Shown in pieces: positions 25,396 to 33,852 of a stretch of 64,000 bases of DNA. Each line of letters starts with the position of its first letter. The first letter of the stretch is position 1. The notes beneath the pieces are model-generated. The model ran no database searches. It was not told the origin of the DNA and worked only from the letters and a program-made list of their open reading frames with translations. This DNA is from Sphingomonas sp. KR3-1 (GTDB lineage: Bacteria > Pseudomonadota > Alphaproteobacteria > Sphingomonadales > Sphingomonadaceae). The stretch is taken from the NCBI RefSeq assembly GCF_040049295.1, contig NZ_JBDZDQ010000001.1:186001-250000 (forward strand), written 5' to 3'. A program made the translations under genes and the position numbers.

Positions 25396-26583
25396 TCAAA
25401 CCACCACTTCCCCCGCCGCCGGATGCCCCAGGAACGCGCTCGGGCTGGCCGTCGCGCCATAGGCGCCGGAGGCGAAGACCGCGATCATGTCCCCCACCTC
25501 GGCGCGGGGCAGCGCGACGCGGTCGGCAAGGCGGTCGAGCGGGGTGCAGAGCGGGCCGACGATCGTCACCACTTCCTCGGCCGGGTCCTGCATCCGGTGT
25601 GCGACCGCGACCGGATAGTTGCGCCGCACCACCGTGCCGAAATTGCCGGTCGCGGCGAGGTGGTGGTTGAGCCCGCCCTCGACGATCAGGAAGGTCTCGC
25701 CCTGGCTCTCCTTGCGGTCGACCACGCGGGCGAGATAGACGCCCGCCTCGCCGACCAGCCAGCGGCCGAGCTCGACCGCATATGCGGTGTCGAGCTTGCC
25801 GATCGCTCCGGCCAGCGCCGCGCCGATCGCGCCGACGTCCACCGGCGTGTCGCCCGGGAAATAAGGGATGCCGAAGCCGCCGCCGAGGTTGACCAGCGGC
25901 GGCACGGCGCCGCATTCCTCGGCCAGCTGCGCGGCGAGCTCCACCGTCGCCGCCTGGGTGGCGATGATCGCCTCGGTGTCGAGCGATTGCGAGCCGGCGA
26001 AGATGTGCAGCCCGCGCCATTCCGCGCCCTCGCCGATGAGGTGCTTGACCAGCTCGGGCACATGCGCGCGCTCGATGCCGAAGGGCGAGGCGCGGCCGCC
26101 CATCTTCATGCCCGATCCGCGCAGCTCGAAATCGGGGTTCACCCGCACCGCCAGCCGCGGGGTCACGCCGAGCGCCTTTCCGATCGCCAGCGCGCGCTGC
26201 CCCTCGGCGATCGATTCGAGGTTGAGCGTCACGCCGGCGCGGATCGTCGCCTCGAGCTCCGTGTCGCGCTTGCCCGGCCCGGCGAAGCTGACGTGGCTCG
26301 CCGTCATGACGTCGAGCGCGTGGCCCATCTCGCCAGCCGAAGCGACGTCCATTCCATCGACCAGCGGCGCGATCCGCTCGAGCAGCGGGGGGAACGGGTT
26401 GGCCTTGATCGCATAATGGACGCCGATCCTCGCAGGCAGCGCCGCGCGCAGCAGCGCGACGCGCGCCGCCACCACCGCGAAGTCATAGACATAGGCGGGG
26501 GTGTGGACGTCCAGCCACGGAAGTTCGCTGAGCGCCGCAAACTCGGGCGGGATCGGGCCGAACGGCTTGGCGGTGATGGTCAT
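25396..26583 (-). CDS. XrtA-associated PLP-dependent decarboxylase (TIGR03099 type)
   Basis: A 395-residue fold-III PLP decarboxylase of the group found only with exosortase A. Lys59 in YAIKANPFP binds PLP; HIFAGSQS, LGGGFGIPY and VELGRWLVG are the barrel motifs; GPLCTPLD holds the catalytic cysteine. The GNFG segment and the small PLCTPLD loop resemble decarboxylases that act on carrier-bound amino acids. The stop overlaps nothing downstream, while its ATG overlaps the ligase gene stop (ATGA), so the pair is one unit. The substrate is not known. Confidence 0.92.
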   Translation of the reverse strand: MTITAKPFGPIPPEFAALSELPWLDVHTPAYVYDFAVVAARVALLRAALPARIGVHYAIKANPFPPLLERIAPLVDGMDVASAGEMGHALDVMTASHVSFAGPGKRDTELEATIRAGVTLNLESIAEGQRALAIGKALGVTPRLAVRVNPDFELRGSGMKMGGRASPFGIERAHVPELVKHLIGEGAEWRGLHIFAGSQSLDTEAIIATQAATVELAAQLAEECGAVPPLVNLGGGFGIPYFPGDTPVDVGAIGAALAGAIGKLDTAYAVELGRWLVGEAGVYLARVVDRKESQGETFLIVEGGLNHHLAATGNFGTVVRRNYPVAVAHRMQDPAEEVVTIVGPLCTPLDRLADRVALPRAEVGDMIAVFASGAYGATASPSAFLGHPAAGEVVV

Positions 26584-28070
26584 AGGCTCCCCTTCAACGC
26601 CGTCCGGTCCAGCTTGCCGTTGGCGTTGCGCGGCAGTTCCGCCCGCCAGTCATAGCGTGCCGGTTGCATGAAGCTCGGCAAATCCCGCCGCAGGCGCTCG
26701 CGCAGCTCGGCCTCGCGGCTGCCGTCGCCGCGCACGACCACGACGATCGCCTGGCCGAGCCGCTCGTCCGGAATCCCGAACGCCGCCGCCTCGCCGGTCT
26801 CGCCGCCCGCCAGCACCGCTTCCTCGATCTCGGTCGGGCTGATCCGGTTGCCGGCGGACTTGATCATCTCGTCGTCGCGCCCGACGAAGCGGAGCAGCCC
26901 GTCCGCATCAAGCCGCACCGTGTCGCCCGACCATACGGCCATGCCGCCGCTCCTTGCGAAGGCAGGCGCAGGGCGGAAGCGCTGCGCCGTCCGTTCCGCG
27001 TCGCGCCAATAGCCCTGGGCGACCAGAGGGCCCGCATGGACCAGTTCTCCCTGAGAGGCGGCCGCTCCGTCGGGACCGACCACGAGAATTTCCGCGAACG
27101 GTACGGCCGCTCCGATCGAATCGGGGTTGGCGTCGACCAGCGTTGGATCGAGATAGGTCGAACGAAACGCCTCGGTCAGCCCGTACATCGGGTAGAGATC
27201 GGCTTGGGGAAAGCGCGTGCGCAGGTCGCGCACCATTTTCGGGGTAAGCGCGCCACCTGAATTGGTTAGGCGGCGAAGCTTCGATGCAGCCTCAACCGGC
27301 CAGTCCGCTTCGAGCAGTTGCACCCAGAGCGGCGGCACCCCGGCCAGGCTGGTGATGCCGAACCGCTCGACCGCCTTGATGACGTCGCGCGCGGTCAGAT
27401 AGTCGAGCGGCACGACGCGGGCGCCTGCGGCCCAGGTCGAGAAGAGCTGGTTCTGTCCGTAATCGAAGCTGAGCGGCAGCACGCCGAGCACGCAATCTTC
27501 AGATTCGACCTTAAGATAGTGCGCCACGCTGATGGCACCCAGCCATAAATTGGCGTGGCTCAGCATCACACCCTTGGGCCGGCCGGTCGATCCCGAGGTG
27601 TAGAGAATCGCCGCGAGCGTGTCCGTATCAACATCAGAGACCGGAAGTGTCCGCTCGCACGAGAGCTCGGCTTCGCTCAACACCCGGCAGTCCGCGCCAA
27701 CATCGCCTGCTTCGAGGACCGAAGTGCGCGCTTGTTGGGAAACCAGCGCCCGCGCCCCGGAGTCGGCCAGGATATGCGCCACCTGCGCCCGCTTGAGCAC
27801 CGGGTTGATCGGCACATGCACCAGCCCCGCCCGCACCGCGGCGAGCGGCATCAGGCAGGCGGTACGGGTCTTGGGCAGCCAGGTCGCCACCCGGTCGCCC
27901 GGGTGCAGCCCGAGGTCCTGCAGGGCGGCCGCCATCTCCCCAACGGCGGCTTCCAGCTCACCATAGCTGAGGGTTCCGGCCTTGTCCTCGAGCGCCACCG
28001 CATCGGGCGCCCCCCGGGAAGGCAGGCTGTCGAGGGGTCGGGGAACGGGGTCGAGTTCGATCACCTGCAC
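26580..28070 (-). CDS. XrtA-associated acyl-CoA ligase (AMP-forming, TIGR03098 type)
   Basis: A 496-residue ANL-superfamily adenylating enzyme. The P-loop is YTSGSTGRPKG (about 161-171), the A5 region is YPMYGLTEAF, A7 is SGDTVRLD and A8 is GRDDEMIKSAGNRISP; the C-terminal catalytic lysine is in NANGKLDR. It should activate a carboxylic or amino acid and load it on CoA or on the carrier protein encoded divergently 68 bp away. Start is GTG at 28070. Coupled to the PLP decarboxylase by ATGA. Confidence 0.92.
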   Translation of the reverse strand: MQVIELDPVPRPLDSLPSRGAPDAVALEDKAGTLSYGELEAAVGEMAAALQDLGLHPGDRVATWLPKTRTACLMPLAAVRAGLVHVPINPVLKRAQVAHILADSGARALVSQQARTSVLEAGDVGADCRVLSEAELSCERTLPVSDVDTDTLAAILYTSGSTGRPKGVMLSHANLWLGAISVAHYLKVESEDCVLGVLPLSFDYGQNQLFSTWAAGARVVPLDYLTARDVIKAVERFGITSLAGVPPLWVQLLEADWPVEAASKLRRLTNSGGALTPKMVRDLRTRFPQADLYPMYGLTEAFRSTYLDPTLVDANPDSIGAAVPFAEILVVGPDGAAASQGELVHAGPLVAQGYWRDAERTAQRFRPAPAFARSGGMAVWSGDTVRLDADGLLRFVGRDDEMIKSAGNRISPTEIEEAVLAGGETGEAAAFGIPDERLGQAIVVVVRGDGSREAELRERLRRDLPSFMQPARYDWRAELPRNANGKLDRTALKGSL

Positions 28071-28080
28071 ACCCTTATAC

Positions 28081-28099
28081 TTGGCAGCGGCGGCGCCAA
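28081..28099. promoter_or_regulatory. Dyad in divergent promoter of the second XrtA block
   Basis: TTGGC-N9-GCCAA, perfect 5-bp arms, in the middle of the 68-bp space between the ligase (minus) and the carrier protein (plus). It is well placed to control both transcripts, but the binding protein is unknown and a short dyad can arise by chance in GC-rich DNA. Confidence 0.4.
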
Positions 28100-28138
28100 C
28101 CCTTACGGGAGCGAAAAATACCTCCTAGGGGAAGTGCA

Positions 28139-28411
28139 TTGCAGCCCGATGGGTCGCTCCAAGTCGAAGATACCGTGCGCGGCGTGCTCCGCGATGTGCT
28201 GGGGCTAAGTGCCGAGCGCGTCGCCGATTTCCGGGCCGACACTCCCCTGTTCGGCGCCCTGCCCGAGCTCGATTCGCTGGCCGTCGCCGGCGTCCTCACC
28301 GAGCTCGAGGACCGGCTCGGCATCCTGATCGAGGACGACGAGGTGGACGGCGAGATGCTCGAGAGCTTCGGCGCCCTCACCCGCTTCGCCGCGGCCAAGG
28401 CACTCGGGTGA
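28139..28411 (+). CDS. Acyl carrier protein, XrtA-associated
   Basis: A 90-residue phosphopantetheine carrier. The modified serine is in ELDSLAV (about residue 45), followed by the acidic helix II-III region (LEDRLGILIEDDEVDGEM). Start is a TTG with AGGGGA about six bases upstream; no ATG or GTG fits the frame. The stop overlaps the next gene by GTGA. As it sits in the XrtA block with a dedicated ligase and decarboxylase rather than with fatty-acid genes, it likely carries a special acyl or aminoacyl group. Confidence 0.88.
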   Translation: MQPDGSLQVEDTVRGVLRDVLGLSAERVADFRADTPLFGALPELDSLAVAGVLTELEDRLGILIEDDEVDGEMLESFGALTRFAAAKALG

Positions 28412-29103
28412 TCGGCAGCTATGGCTGGGCCGGCGGACGGGAAGCGATGCTCCGCTTCGGTCCCGCCACCGGCCCGGTCGTGGTCGCGGCGCTCCCCCTG
28501 TTCGAGGAGGCCAACCGCACCCGCACCTTCGCGGTGACGCTCCTGCGCCGCCTCGCCGAGCGCGGCATCGCCGGCGCGCTGCCCGACCTGCCCGGCCAGG
28601 GGGAGAGCCTGGTGCCGACGCACAAGACCTCGCTCCTCAAGATGCAGGACGCCTTCAACTTCACCTGCGACACCTTCGATCGCGAGGGCCGCAGATGCTA
28701 TGCGCTGGGCATCCGCAGCGGTGCGCTGCTCGACGGCCTCGCCTCGGTCGCCGGCCGCTGGCACTTCGCCCCGATGCTCGGCGACAAGCTCCTGCGCGAG
28801 CTGAAGCGGGCCGCGATCGCCGCCGACCCGCAGCGCCACGACCTGGATGCGCTGGTCTTCGGCGGCGACACGCCGATCGAGATCGCCGGCAATCTGCTCG
28901 CCCCGACGCTGCTCGGCGAGCTGCCCACTGCCCGGCCTGCACCGGGCGCGCGGATCGTCCGCCTCGCCTCCGACACCGGGGAGGCCGACCGCAAGGTGGA
29001 GGGCGCGCCGCTGTGGCGCCGTGCCGAGCCGGACGATGATCCCGCGCTCGCCGTGCTGCTCGCCGACGATATCGCCGCATGGGTCCGCACATGCGAAAGC
29101 TGA
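28408..29103 (+). CDS. XrtA-associated hydrolase 2 (alpha/beta fold)
   Basis: A 231-residue alpha/beta-hydrolase-like protein of the exosortase-A-linked type 2 (TIGR03101). Early strand LPLFEEANRTRT and ALPDLPGQGES are typical; at the elbow the sequence is LGIRSGALL, so the usual Gly-x-Ser-x-Gly is replaced by Gly-x-Arg-Ser-Gly, as family members often vary here. Start is GTG overlapping the carrier gene; the end overlaps hydrolase 1 by about 13 bases. It may release or move the product from the carrier. Confidence 0.88.
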   Translation: MIGSYGWAGGREAMLRFGPATGPVVVAALPLFEEANRTRTFAVTLLRRLAERGIAGALPDLPGQGESLVPTHKTSLLKMQDAFNFTCDTFDREGRRCYALGIRSGALLDGLASVAGRWHFAPMLGDKLLRELKRAAIAADPQRHDLDALVFGGDTPIEIAGNLLAPTLLGELPTARPAPGARIVRLASDTGEADRKVEGAPLWRRAEPDDDPALAVLLADDIAAWVRTCES

Positions 29104-29879
29104 TCGAAATCGCCTGCGCCGGCGAGACGCTGGTCGGCACGCTCGACGATGCCGCGGGGACCACCGGGCTGCTGATCGTCTCGGGCGGCAACGAGATCCG
29201 CATCGGCGCGCACCGCGGCATGGCGCTGCTCGCCGAAGGCGTCGCCCGCGCCGACATCCCGGTCCTCCGCTTCGACCGTCGCGGGATCGGCGATTCGACT
29301 GGGGAGAATCGCGGGTTCGAGGCGAGTGCCGCCGATATCGCCGCGGCTGCCACGGCGTTCCGCGAGACCGGGGTCGAGCGAGTCATCGCCTATGGCAATT
29401 GCGACGCCGCCACCGCTCTCGCCTTCTTCCACGCCCAAGCGGGGATCGACGCGCTGGTCCTCGCCAACCCCTGGACGGTCGAGGCCACCGACGAACTGCC
29501 CCCCGCCGCGGCGATCCGGGCGCATTATGCGGGCAAGCTGCGCGACCCGAAGGAGTGGCTGCGGCTCGCAAGCGGCGGCGTGAACATCGCCAAGCTCGCC
29601 AGGGGGTTGCGCAAGGCCTCGCAGAAGCCGCCCGAGACCGCCACCAGCCTGCCGGCCCGCCTCGCCGCGGCGCTCGCCCAGGCACAGGTACCGGTGACGA
29701 TCCTGCTCGCGCAGGGCGACAGCACCGCGATCGCCTTTGCCGATGCCTTCAAGGGCGAAGCGTTCGACGCCGCACGCGCCAAGGTGCGCATCGAGACGCT
29801 CGACAGCGCCAGCCACAGCTTTGCCGGCGCCGCCGACAAGGCCTGGCTGCTGGAGACGGTGCTGAAAACGCTGCGCTGA
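29091..29879 (+). CDS. XrtA-associated hydrolase 1 (alpha/beta fold)
   Basis: A 262-residue alpha/beta hydrolase of the exosortase-A-linked type 1 (TIGR03100). RFDRRGIGDSTG marks the loop after strand 4; the nucleophile elbow is YGNCDAATA, with Cys in the nucleophile position, and a terminal His lies in SASHSFAG. A Cys nucleophile suggests thioesterase-like acyl transfer chemistry. The start chosen (MRKLIEI) overlaps hydrolase 2 by 13 bases; an ATG four codons earlier is possible. Last gene of the second XrtA block. Confidence 0.88.
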   Translation: MRKLIEIACAGETLVGTLDDAAGTTGLLIVSGGNEIRIGAHRGMALLAEGVARADIPVLRFDRRGIGDSTGENRGFEASAADIAAAATAFRETGVERVIAYGNCDAATALAFFHAQAGIDALVLANPWTVEATDELPPAAAIRAHYAGKLRDPKEWLRLASGGVNIAKLARGLRKASQKPPETATSLPARLAAALAQAQVPVTILLAQGDSTAIAFADAFKGEAFDAARAKVRIETLDSASHSFAGAADKAWLLETVLKTLR

Positions 29880-29892
29880 GCGAGACTAGATT

Positions 29893-29967
29893 GTCCCGGC
29901 GAAGCCGGAGCCCGGAGATCGAACGCGACGCGGCGGAGAAACGCTGGGCCCCAGCTTTCGCCGGGGA
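29893..29967. repeat. REP-like inverted pair
   Basis: Arms TCCCGGCGAAGCCGG and CTTTCGCCGGGGAA face each other after the last XrtA-block gene and before the convergent trxB stop. Same dispersed family as the 96-bp elements, but with a different centre. Confidence 0.6.
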
Positions 29968-29989
29968 ACAGCACCTCTCCGCCACGTGA

Positions 29990-30964
29990 TCACTCCGCCG
30001 CGTGCTGGACCGCCGTCTCGAAGTCCGCCTCGGCGAGGAAGCGCTCCGCTTCCAGCGCGGCCATGCAGCCGGTGCCGGCGGCGGTCACTGCCTGGCGGTA
30101 ATGCTTGTCCATCACGTCGCCGCACGCAAACACGCCCGGCACGCTCGTCTTGGTCGTGCCGGTCTCGACGGTGATGTAGCCGTCCGAATCGAGATCGATA
30201 TGGCCGCGGAACAGCTCGGTCGCCGGGTGATGGCCGATCGCGACGAAGCCGCCGTCCACCTCGATCGTGCTGAGCTCACCGGTGTTCATGTCCTTGAGCT
30301 CGATGCCGACCAGCCCCTCGGGATCGCCGCCGCCGATGAAGCGCTCGACCTTCTTGTTCCACAGCACATTGATGCGGTCGTTGGCGAACAGCCGCTGCTG
30401 CAGGATCTTCTCGGCGCGGAACGAGTCGCGGCGGTGGATCACGGTCACGTCATGGCTGTGGTTGGTGAGGTAGAGTGCTTCTTCGACTGCGGTGTTGCCG
30501 CCGCCGATCACCGCGACCTTCTTGCCGCGGAAGAAGAAGCCGTCGCAGGTCGCGCAGGCGCTGACGCCCTTGCCCTGGAGCAGCCGCTCCGAATCGAGCC
30601 CGAGCCACTTGGCCTGCGCGCCAGTGGCAATCACGAGGACGTCGCCGAGATAGACGGTGCCGCTGTCGCCGACCATGCGGAACGGGCGCTGGGTGACGTC
30701 GACCTCGACGATCGTGTCCCACATCATCTGCGCGCCGACATGCTCGGCCTGGGCCTGCATCTCCTGCATCAGCCACGGGCCCTGGATCACGTCGCGGAAG
30801 CCGGGATAATTCTCGACATCGGTGGTGGTCATCAGCTGGCCGCCCGGTTGGATGCCCTGGACCACGATCGGCGCCAGGCCAGCGCGCGCGCCGTAGATGG
30901 CGGCGGTGAGGCCGGCGGGGCCGGAACCGAGGATCAGCATGCGCGTCGAATGGGTGGCGGTCAT
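29990..30964 (-). CDS. trxB: Thioredoxin-disulfide reductase
   Basis: A 324-residue FAD/NADPH flavoprotein that keeps thioredoxin reduced. GSGPAGLTAAIYGARAG (about 13-29) binds FAD, Cys137-Ala-Thr-Cys140 is the redox pair, GGGNTAVEEALYLT binds NADPH and the C-terminal GVFACGDVMD binds FAD. Two adjacent ATGs exist; the second has GGAAG five bases upstream and is chosen. Length and motif order match the low-molecular-weight bacterial enzyme. Confidence 0.96.
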   Translation of the reverse strand: MTATHSTRMLILGSGPAGLTAAIYGARAGLAPIVVQGIQPGGQLMTTTDVENYPGFRDVIQGPWLMQEMQAQAEHVGAQMMWDTIVEVDVTQRPFRMVGDSGTVYLGDVLVIATGAQAKWLGLDSERLLQGKGVSACATCDGFFFRGKKVAVIGGGNTAVEEALYLTNHSHDVTVIHRRDSFRAEKILQQRLFANDRINVLWNKKVERFIGGGDPEGLVGIELKDMNTGELSTIEVDGGFVAIGHHPATELFRGHIDLDSDGYITVETGTTKTSVPGVFACGDVMDKHYRQAVTAAGTGCMAALEAERFLAEADFETAVQHAAE

Positions 30965-31090
30965 CATGGCTTCCGAAAATGGCTGAGCCCCGCATCTAGG
31001 GGCTGGGGAACGTGTGAGGCAACATGGGTAGTGTCGCACGGCCCGCAATGGCTGTGGACAACAGCATGGCTTGGGGGCCGTTAAGCCGGG

Positions 31091-32485
31091 CTAGCCGCCC
31101 GCCACTTCGATCGCGCCGATACCGATCAGGTCGCCGCCCAGATGCGTGCCGCCGGTATCGATCCGCTGGAAGACCACGCCGAGATCGGCCAGGTCGAGCC
31201 CCTGCGCCTCGCGGCGGATCACTTCGCCGGCCGGCAGCTCGATCCGTGCCATGCCGTCGTCGCTGTGATGGCGCGCGGCGGCGATCTGGAAAGGCCCGAC
31301 CGAGCCGAGGAAGCTTTCGGGCAGCGTCCGCCCCTCGCCGTCCAGGTCGAGATACAGGTCGTAATAATAGCCGCCGAGCTGCCCCGCGCCGCTGAGCGAG
31401 ACCTGGTCGAGCACGATCGTCACCTCGTCGGGCACATAGGCAGCGTCACGCATGGGCCGGAGCGGCGCGCGCTGATAGCGCCCGCCCAGCCAGATGCCAC
31501 GGTAGGGGATCGGTGCGGGGGCGGCTGCTGCGGGTGGCGGCGCCATCGTCATCGGCGGTGCGGCTTCTGCCGGCGCCGGAACGGGAACGGGAACCGGCAC
31601 AGGTACCGGCGCAGGCGCTGGGGCGCCGACGATCACCGGCGCGGCGCGCACGGGCGGCGGCACGGCGATCGGCTTCTTCACGACGAGTGTGCCTTCGGGC
31701 AGCGCCGGCAAATGCAGGTCCGGATAGCGGTAGCCCAGACCTGCTCCGTCGATCGCCACGCTGCGATCGAGCGCCAGCTTCGCGGCATAGTCGAACCGGC
31801 CCGCCCAATAGGGATCGCCCGCCGCTGGCGCCGCCCGCCCCTGCCCGGCGGCGGCCCAGGCGGTCCATAGCCGGTCGATATTGGCGTGGTGCACCCAGAA
31901 TAGCATGTCCGACGGCGAGAGCATGCTCGCCATCCTGCCGCCGACCAGATTGTGGACGTTGTTGTGGAACGCCTCGACCTTCGCCTCGAAGCAATCGGCG
32001 CTGCTGCCGCGCGCGAAACCGGTCACATCGGGCAGGAAGGCGCCATAGCCCAGCGCCTTGCCCACCTCCGCGCCGATCCGCGGCTCGAACAGCGGGTTGG
32101 TGGCGGAGTTGCCCGCGGTGAATTCGGCGGGAATGCGCGCGTCGGCGAAATAGTCCCAATAGGGCATCCGCAGCGTCACCGAACGGGCGATCTCGCGCAG
32201 CCTGGTCTCGAACAAATGGAGGTAGCCGCGGTGCCAGGCGAGGAAATAGGGCTGGCCGTGCGGGCAATGGTGCATGTGGACCATCGGCCAGAACGCCCAT
32301 GCATTGGGGTCGTCGGCATTGGAGTTCGCCTTCATTCGCCGCACTGCTTCGACCAGGCGCGGATGATCGGCGGTCTTGCGGAATTCCGCCCAGGGCAAGC
32401 GCCGCTGGGCGGGCGCAGCAAGGGCCAGCCCCGGCGCGCCCGCACCGACTGCCAACAACCCGATGATCTCCCGCCGACTGAGCAT
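31091..32485 (-). CDS. Tat-exported tyrosinase with extra C-terminal domain
   Basis: A 464-residue type 3 copper oxidase that would hydroxylate phenols and oxidise catechols to quinones. The N-terminus is a Tat-like signal (SRREIIGL then a hydrophobic run to about 24). CuA histidines fall among His70-His90 (VHMHHCPHGQPYFLAWHRG region), and CuB in AFHNNVHN and FWVHHANIDRLW (about 165-208). After residue 265 a Pro/Val/Ala repeat linker (about 270-325) leads to a beta-rich domain of about 130 residues that I cannot name; such tails can cap the active site or bind a partner. Stands alone on the minus strand. Confidence 0.88.
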   Translation of the reverse strand: MLSRREIIGLLAVGAGAPGLALAAPAQRRLPWAEFRKTADHPRLVEAVRRMKANSNADDPNAWAFWPMVHMHHCPHGQPYFLAWHRGYLHLFETRLREIARSVTLRMPYWDYFADARIPAEFTAGNSATNPLFEPRIGAEVGKALGYGAFLPDVTGFARGSSADCFEAKVEAFHNNVHNLVGGRMASMLSPSDMLFWVHHANIDRLWTAWAAAGQGRAAPAAGDPYWAGRFDYAAKLALDRSVAIDGAGLGYRYPDLHLPALPEGTLVVKKPIAVPPPVRAAPVIVGAPAPAPVPVPVPVPVPAPAEAAPPMTMAPPPAAAAPAPIPYRGIWLGGRYQRAPLRPMRDAAYVPDEVTIVLDQVSLSGAGQLGGYYYDLYLDLDGEGRTLPESFLGSVGPFQIAAARHHSDDGMARIELPAGEVIRREAQGLDLADLGVVFQRIDTGGTHLGGDLIGIGAIEVAGG

Positions 32486-32697
32486 GGCCCCTCCCCCGAT
32501 TCGCCCCGGCGCGATCATGCCCGTGTGCGCGGCAAAGGCGAGTCCGGGTGACGCCATGCCCTCCCAAAGGGGTAGCCGCCAGGCGCCCTTCTGCGGATGG
32601 CACCGCGGCCGGGAAGTGGCGACAAGCGGATTGCGCCCCGGACAAGCCACCCCGGCCGGGCGCATCGCGCGGCGCCTGCCCTCTCCGCGCCGCGACG

Positions 32698-32734
32698 GGC
32701 GGGCGCGCCGAGTCCCCAGCACGGCGCGCCCGCC
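32698..32734 (-). terminator. Strong hairpin at the end of the fructosamine-kinase gene
   Basis: A perfect 13-bp GC-only stem, GGCGGGCGCGCCG with CGGCGCGCCCGCC, and an 11-base loop; it includes part of the stop codon of the upstream gene. There is no T-run after it on the minus strand, so it may act as a 3' stabiliser or as a weak terminator. Confidence 0.4.
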
Positions 32735-33537
32735 TAGAAGCCGAGGAGGGAAAGCTCCGCCTCGATCTGCGTGCGATAGACGCCTCCGAACAGCCGCAGG
32801 TGCACGAGCAGCGGCCAGAGCCGGTAGAGGGGCTGCCGGCGCTGCCAGCCCGGCAGGAGCGCCAGGCGCTCGACGAAATGCGCCGGGAGGTGGTCGAACA
32901 GGGTGAGCATCGCGGCGTCCACCTCGCGGTCGCCATAATAGCAGGCCGGATCGATCAATCCGGTGACGCGGCCGTTCGCGACCAGGATGTTGCCGCCCCA
33001 CAGGTCGCCGTGGAGGAGTGACGCCGGCGGATCGCGCGGCAGCATCGTGCCGCACCGGTCGGCCAGCGCGCCCAGCCGCCGTGCTAGCGCGGGGTCGACG
33101 TGCGGCAGATGGCAGCGCAGCCGGTTGTCCGCCCAGAACGCCGCCCAGTCGGCGTTCCGCGCGTTGGGAATGGGGACCCGGCCGAAGTGATAGTCGAAGT
33201 CCCAGCCATAGCGCTCGCTCCGCCCGGCATGGAGCAGGGCCAGCGCCCCGGCGAGCGATTCCCATGCACCCGAGGGGCCGCCATTCGCTTCTAGCCGTTC
33301 GAGCAGCAGCAGCTCATCCTCGACGGCCAGCACGTGCGGCGCGGGTGCGCCGGTGGCGGCGATGGCGCGGAGCATATCGGCCTCGATCGGCGCCCCGGGT
33401 CCGCGCTTGGCGATCGCCTGGCGGCCGTCGTCCAGCTCGATCAGGCTGACCGCGGAGAGGTCCCCGCCTGCAACCCGCCGGGACGCACGCACGCGCGCAC
33501 CGAGCAATTGCTCGGCACGTTGCTGCAGGTCGCTCAT
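32734..33537 (-). CDS. Fructosamine kinase family protein
   Basis: A 267-residue aminoglycoside-phosphotransferase-fold kinase of the fructosamine/ketosamine-3-kinase group, which phosphorylates sugar-amine adducts on proteins so that they fall apart (deglycation). LLHGDLWGGNIL (about 175-186) is the catalytic loop with the Asp base; IDPACYYGDREVD carries the metal-binding Asp; the N-terminal half has AIAKRGP with the ATP lysine. The start is an ATG matching family length; frame extension upstream is not supported. Single gene upstream of the tyrosinase. Confidence 0.87.
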   Translation of the reverse strand: MSDLQQRAEQLLGARVRASRRVAGGDLSAVSLIELDDGRQAIAKRGPGAPIEADMLRAIAATGAPAPHVLAVEDELLLLERLEANGGPSGAWESLAGALALLHAGRSERYGWDFDYHFGRVPIPNARNADWAAFWADNRLRCHLPHVDPALARRLGALADRCGTMLPRDPPASLLHGDLWGGNILVANGRVTGLIDPACYYGDREVDAAMLTLFDHLPAHFVERLALLPGWQRRQPLYRLWPLLVHLRLFGGVYRTQIEAELSLLGF

Positions 33538-33686
33538 AGAGGCGCGTCCGATCGTCGTTTTCCGCCCTGCCGGCGGAGCAAGGCCAACGGGCCCCGACGC
33601 CGGGAGCATGAACCCGCCTCGACGAACAAGCAATTGATAGATTACGACAAATCGCCGGTGAGGCCGCGCGACTGGAAGGATTTGAG

Positions 33687-33763
33687 TGGTAGCGGAGGAG
33701 GGACTTGAACCCCCGACCCCAGGATTATGATTCCCGTGCTCTAACCAACTGAGCTACTCCGCC
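33687..33763 (-). tRNA. tRNA-Met (elongator, CAT anticodon)
   Basis: A 77-nt cloverleaf with encoded CCA. The acceptor is GGCGGAG/CTCCGCT (one G-T pair), D-loop AGTTGGTTA, anticodon stem CGGGA/TCCTG with loop ATCATAA (anticodon CAT), T-loop TTCAAGT. The G1-T72 pair and lack of three G-C pairs next to the anticodon loop argue for elongator rather than initiator Met. Confidence 0.93.
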
Positions 33764-33852
33764 CCAAGGGATGCACGCAGCATTGCGAGGCACCCGAAAG
33801 GCTTGGCTACCGCCGAAGCGAGGGGGCCCAATAGGTCCCGCCTCGCCTCAGG

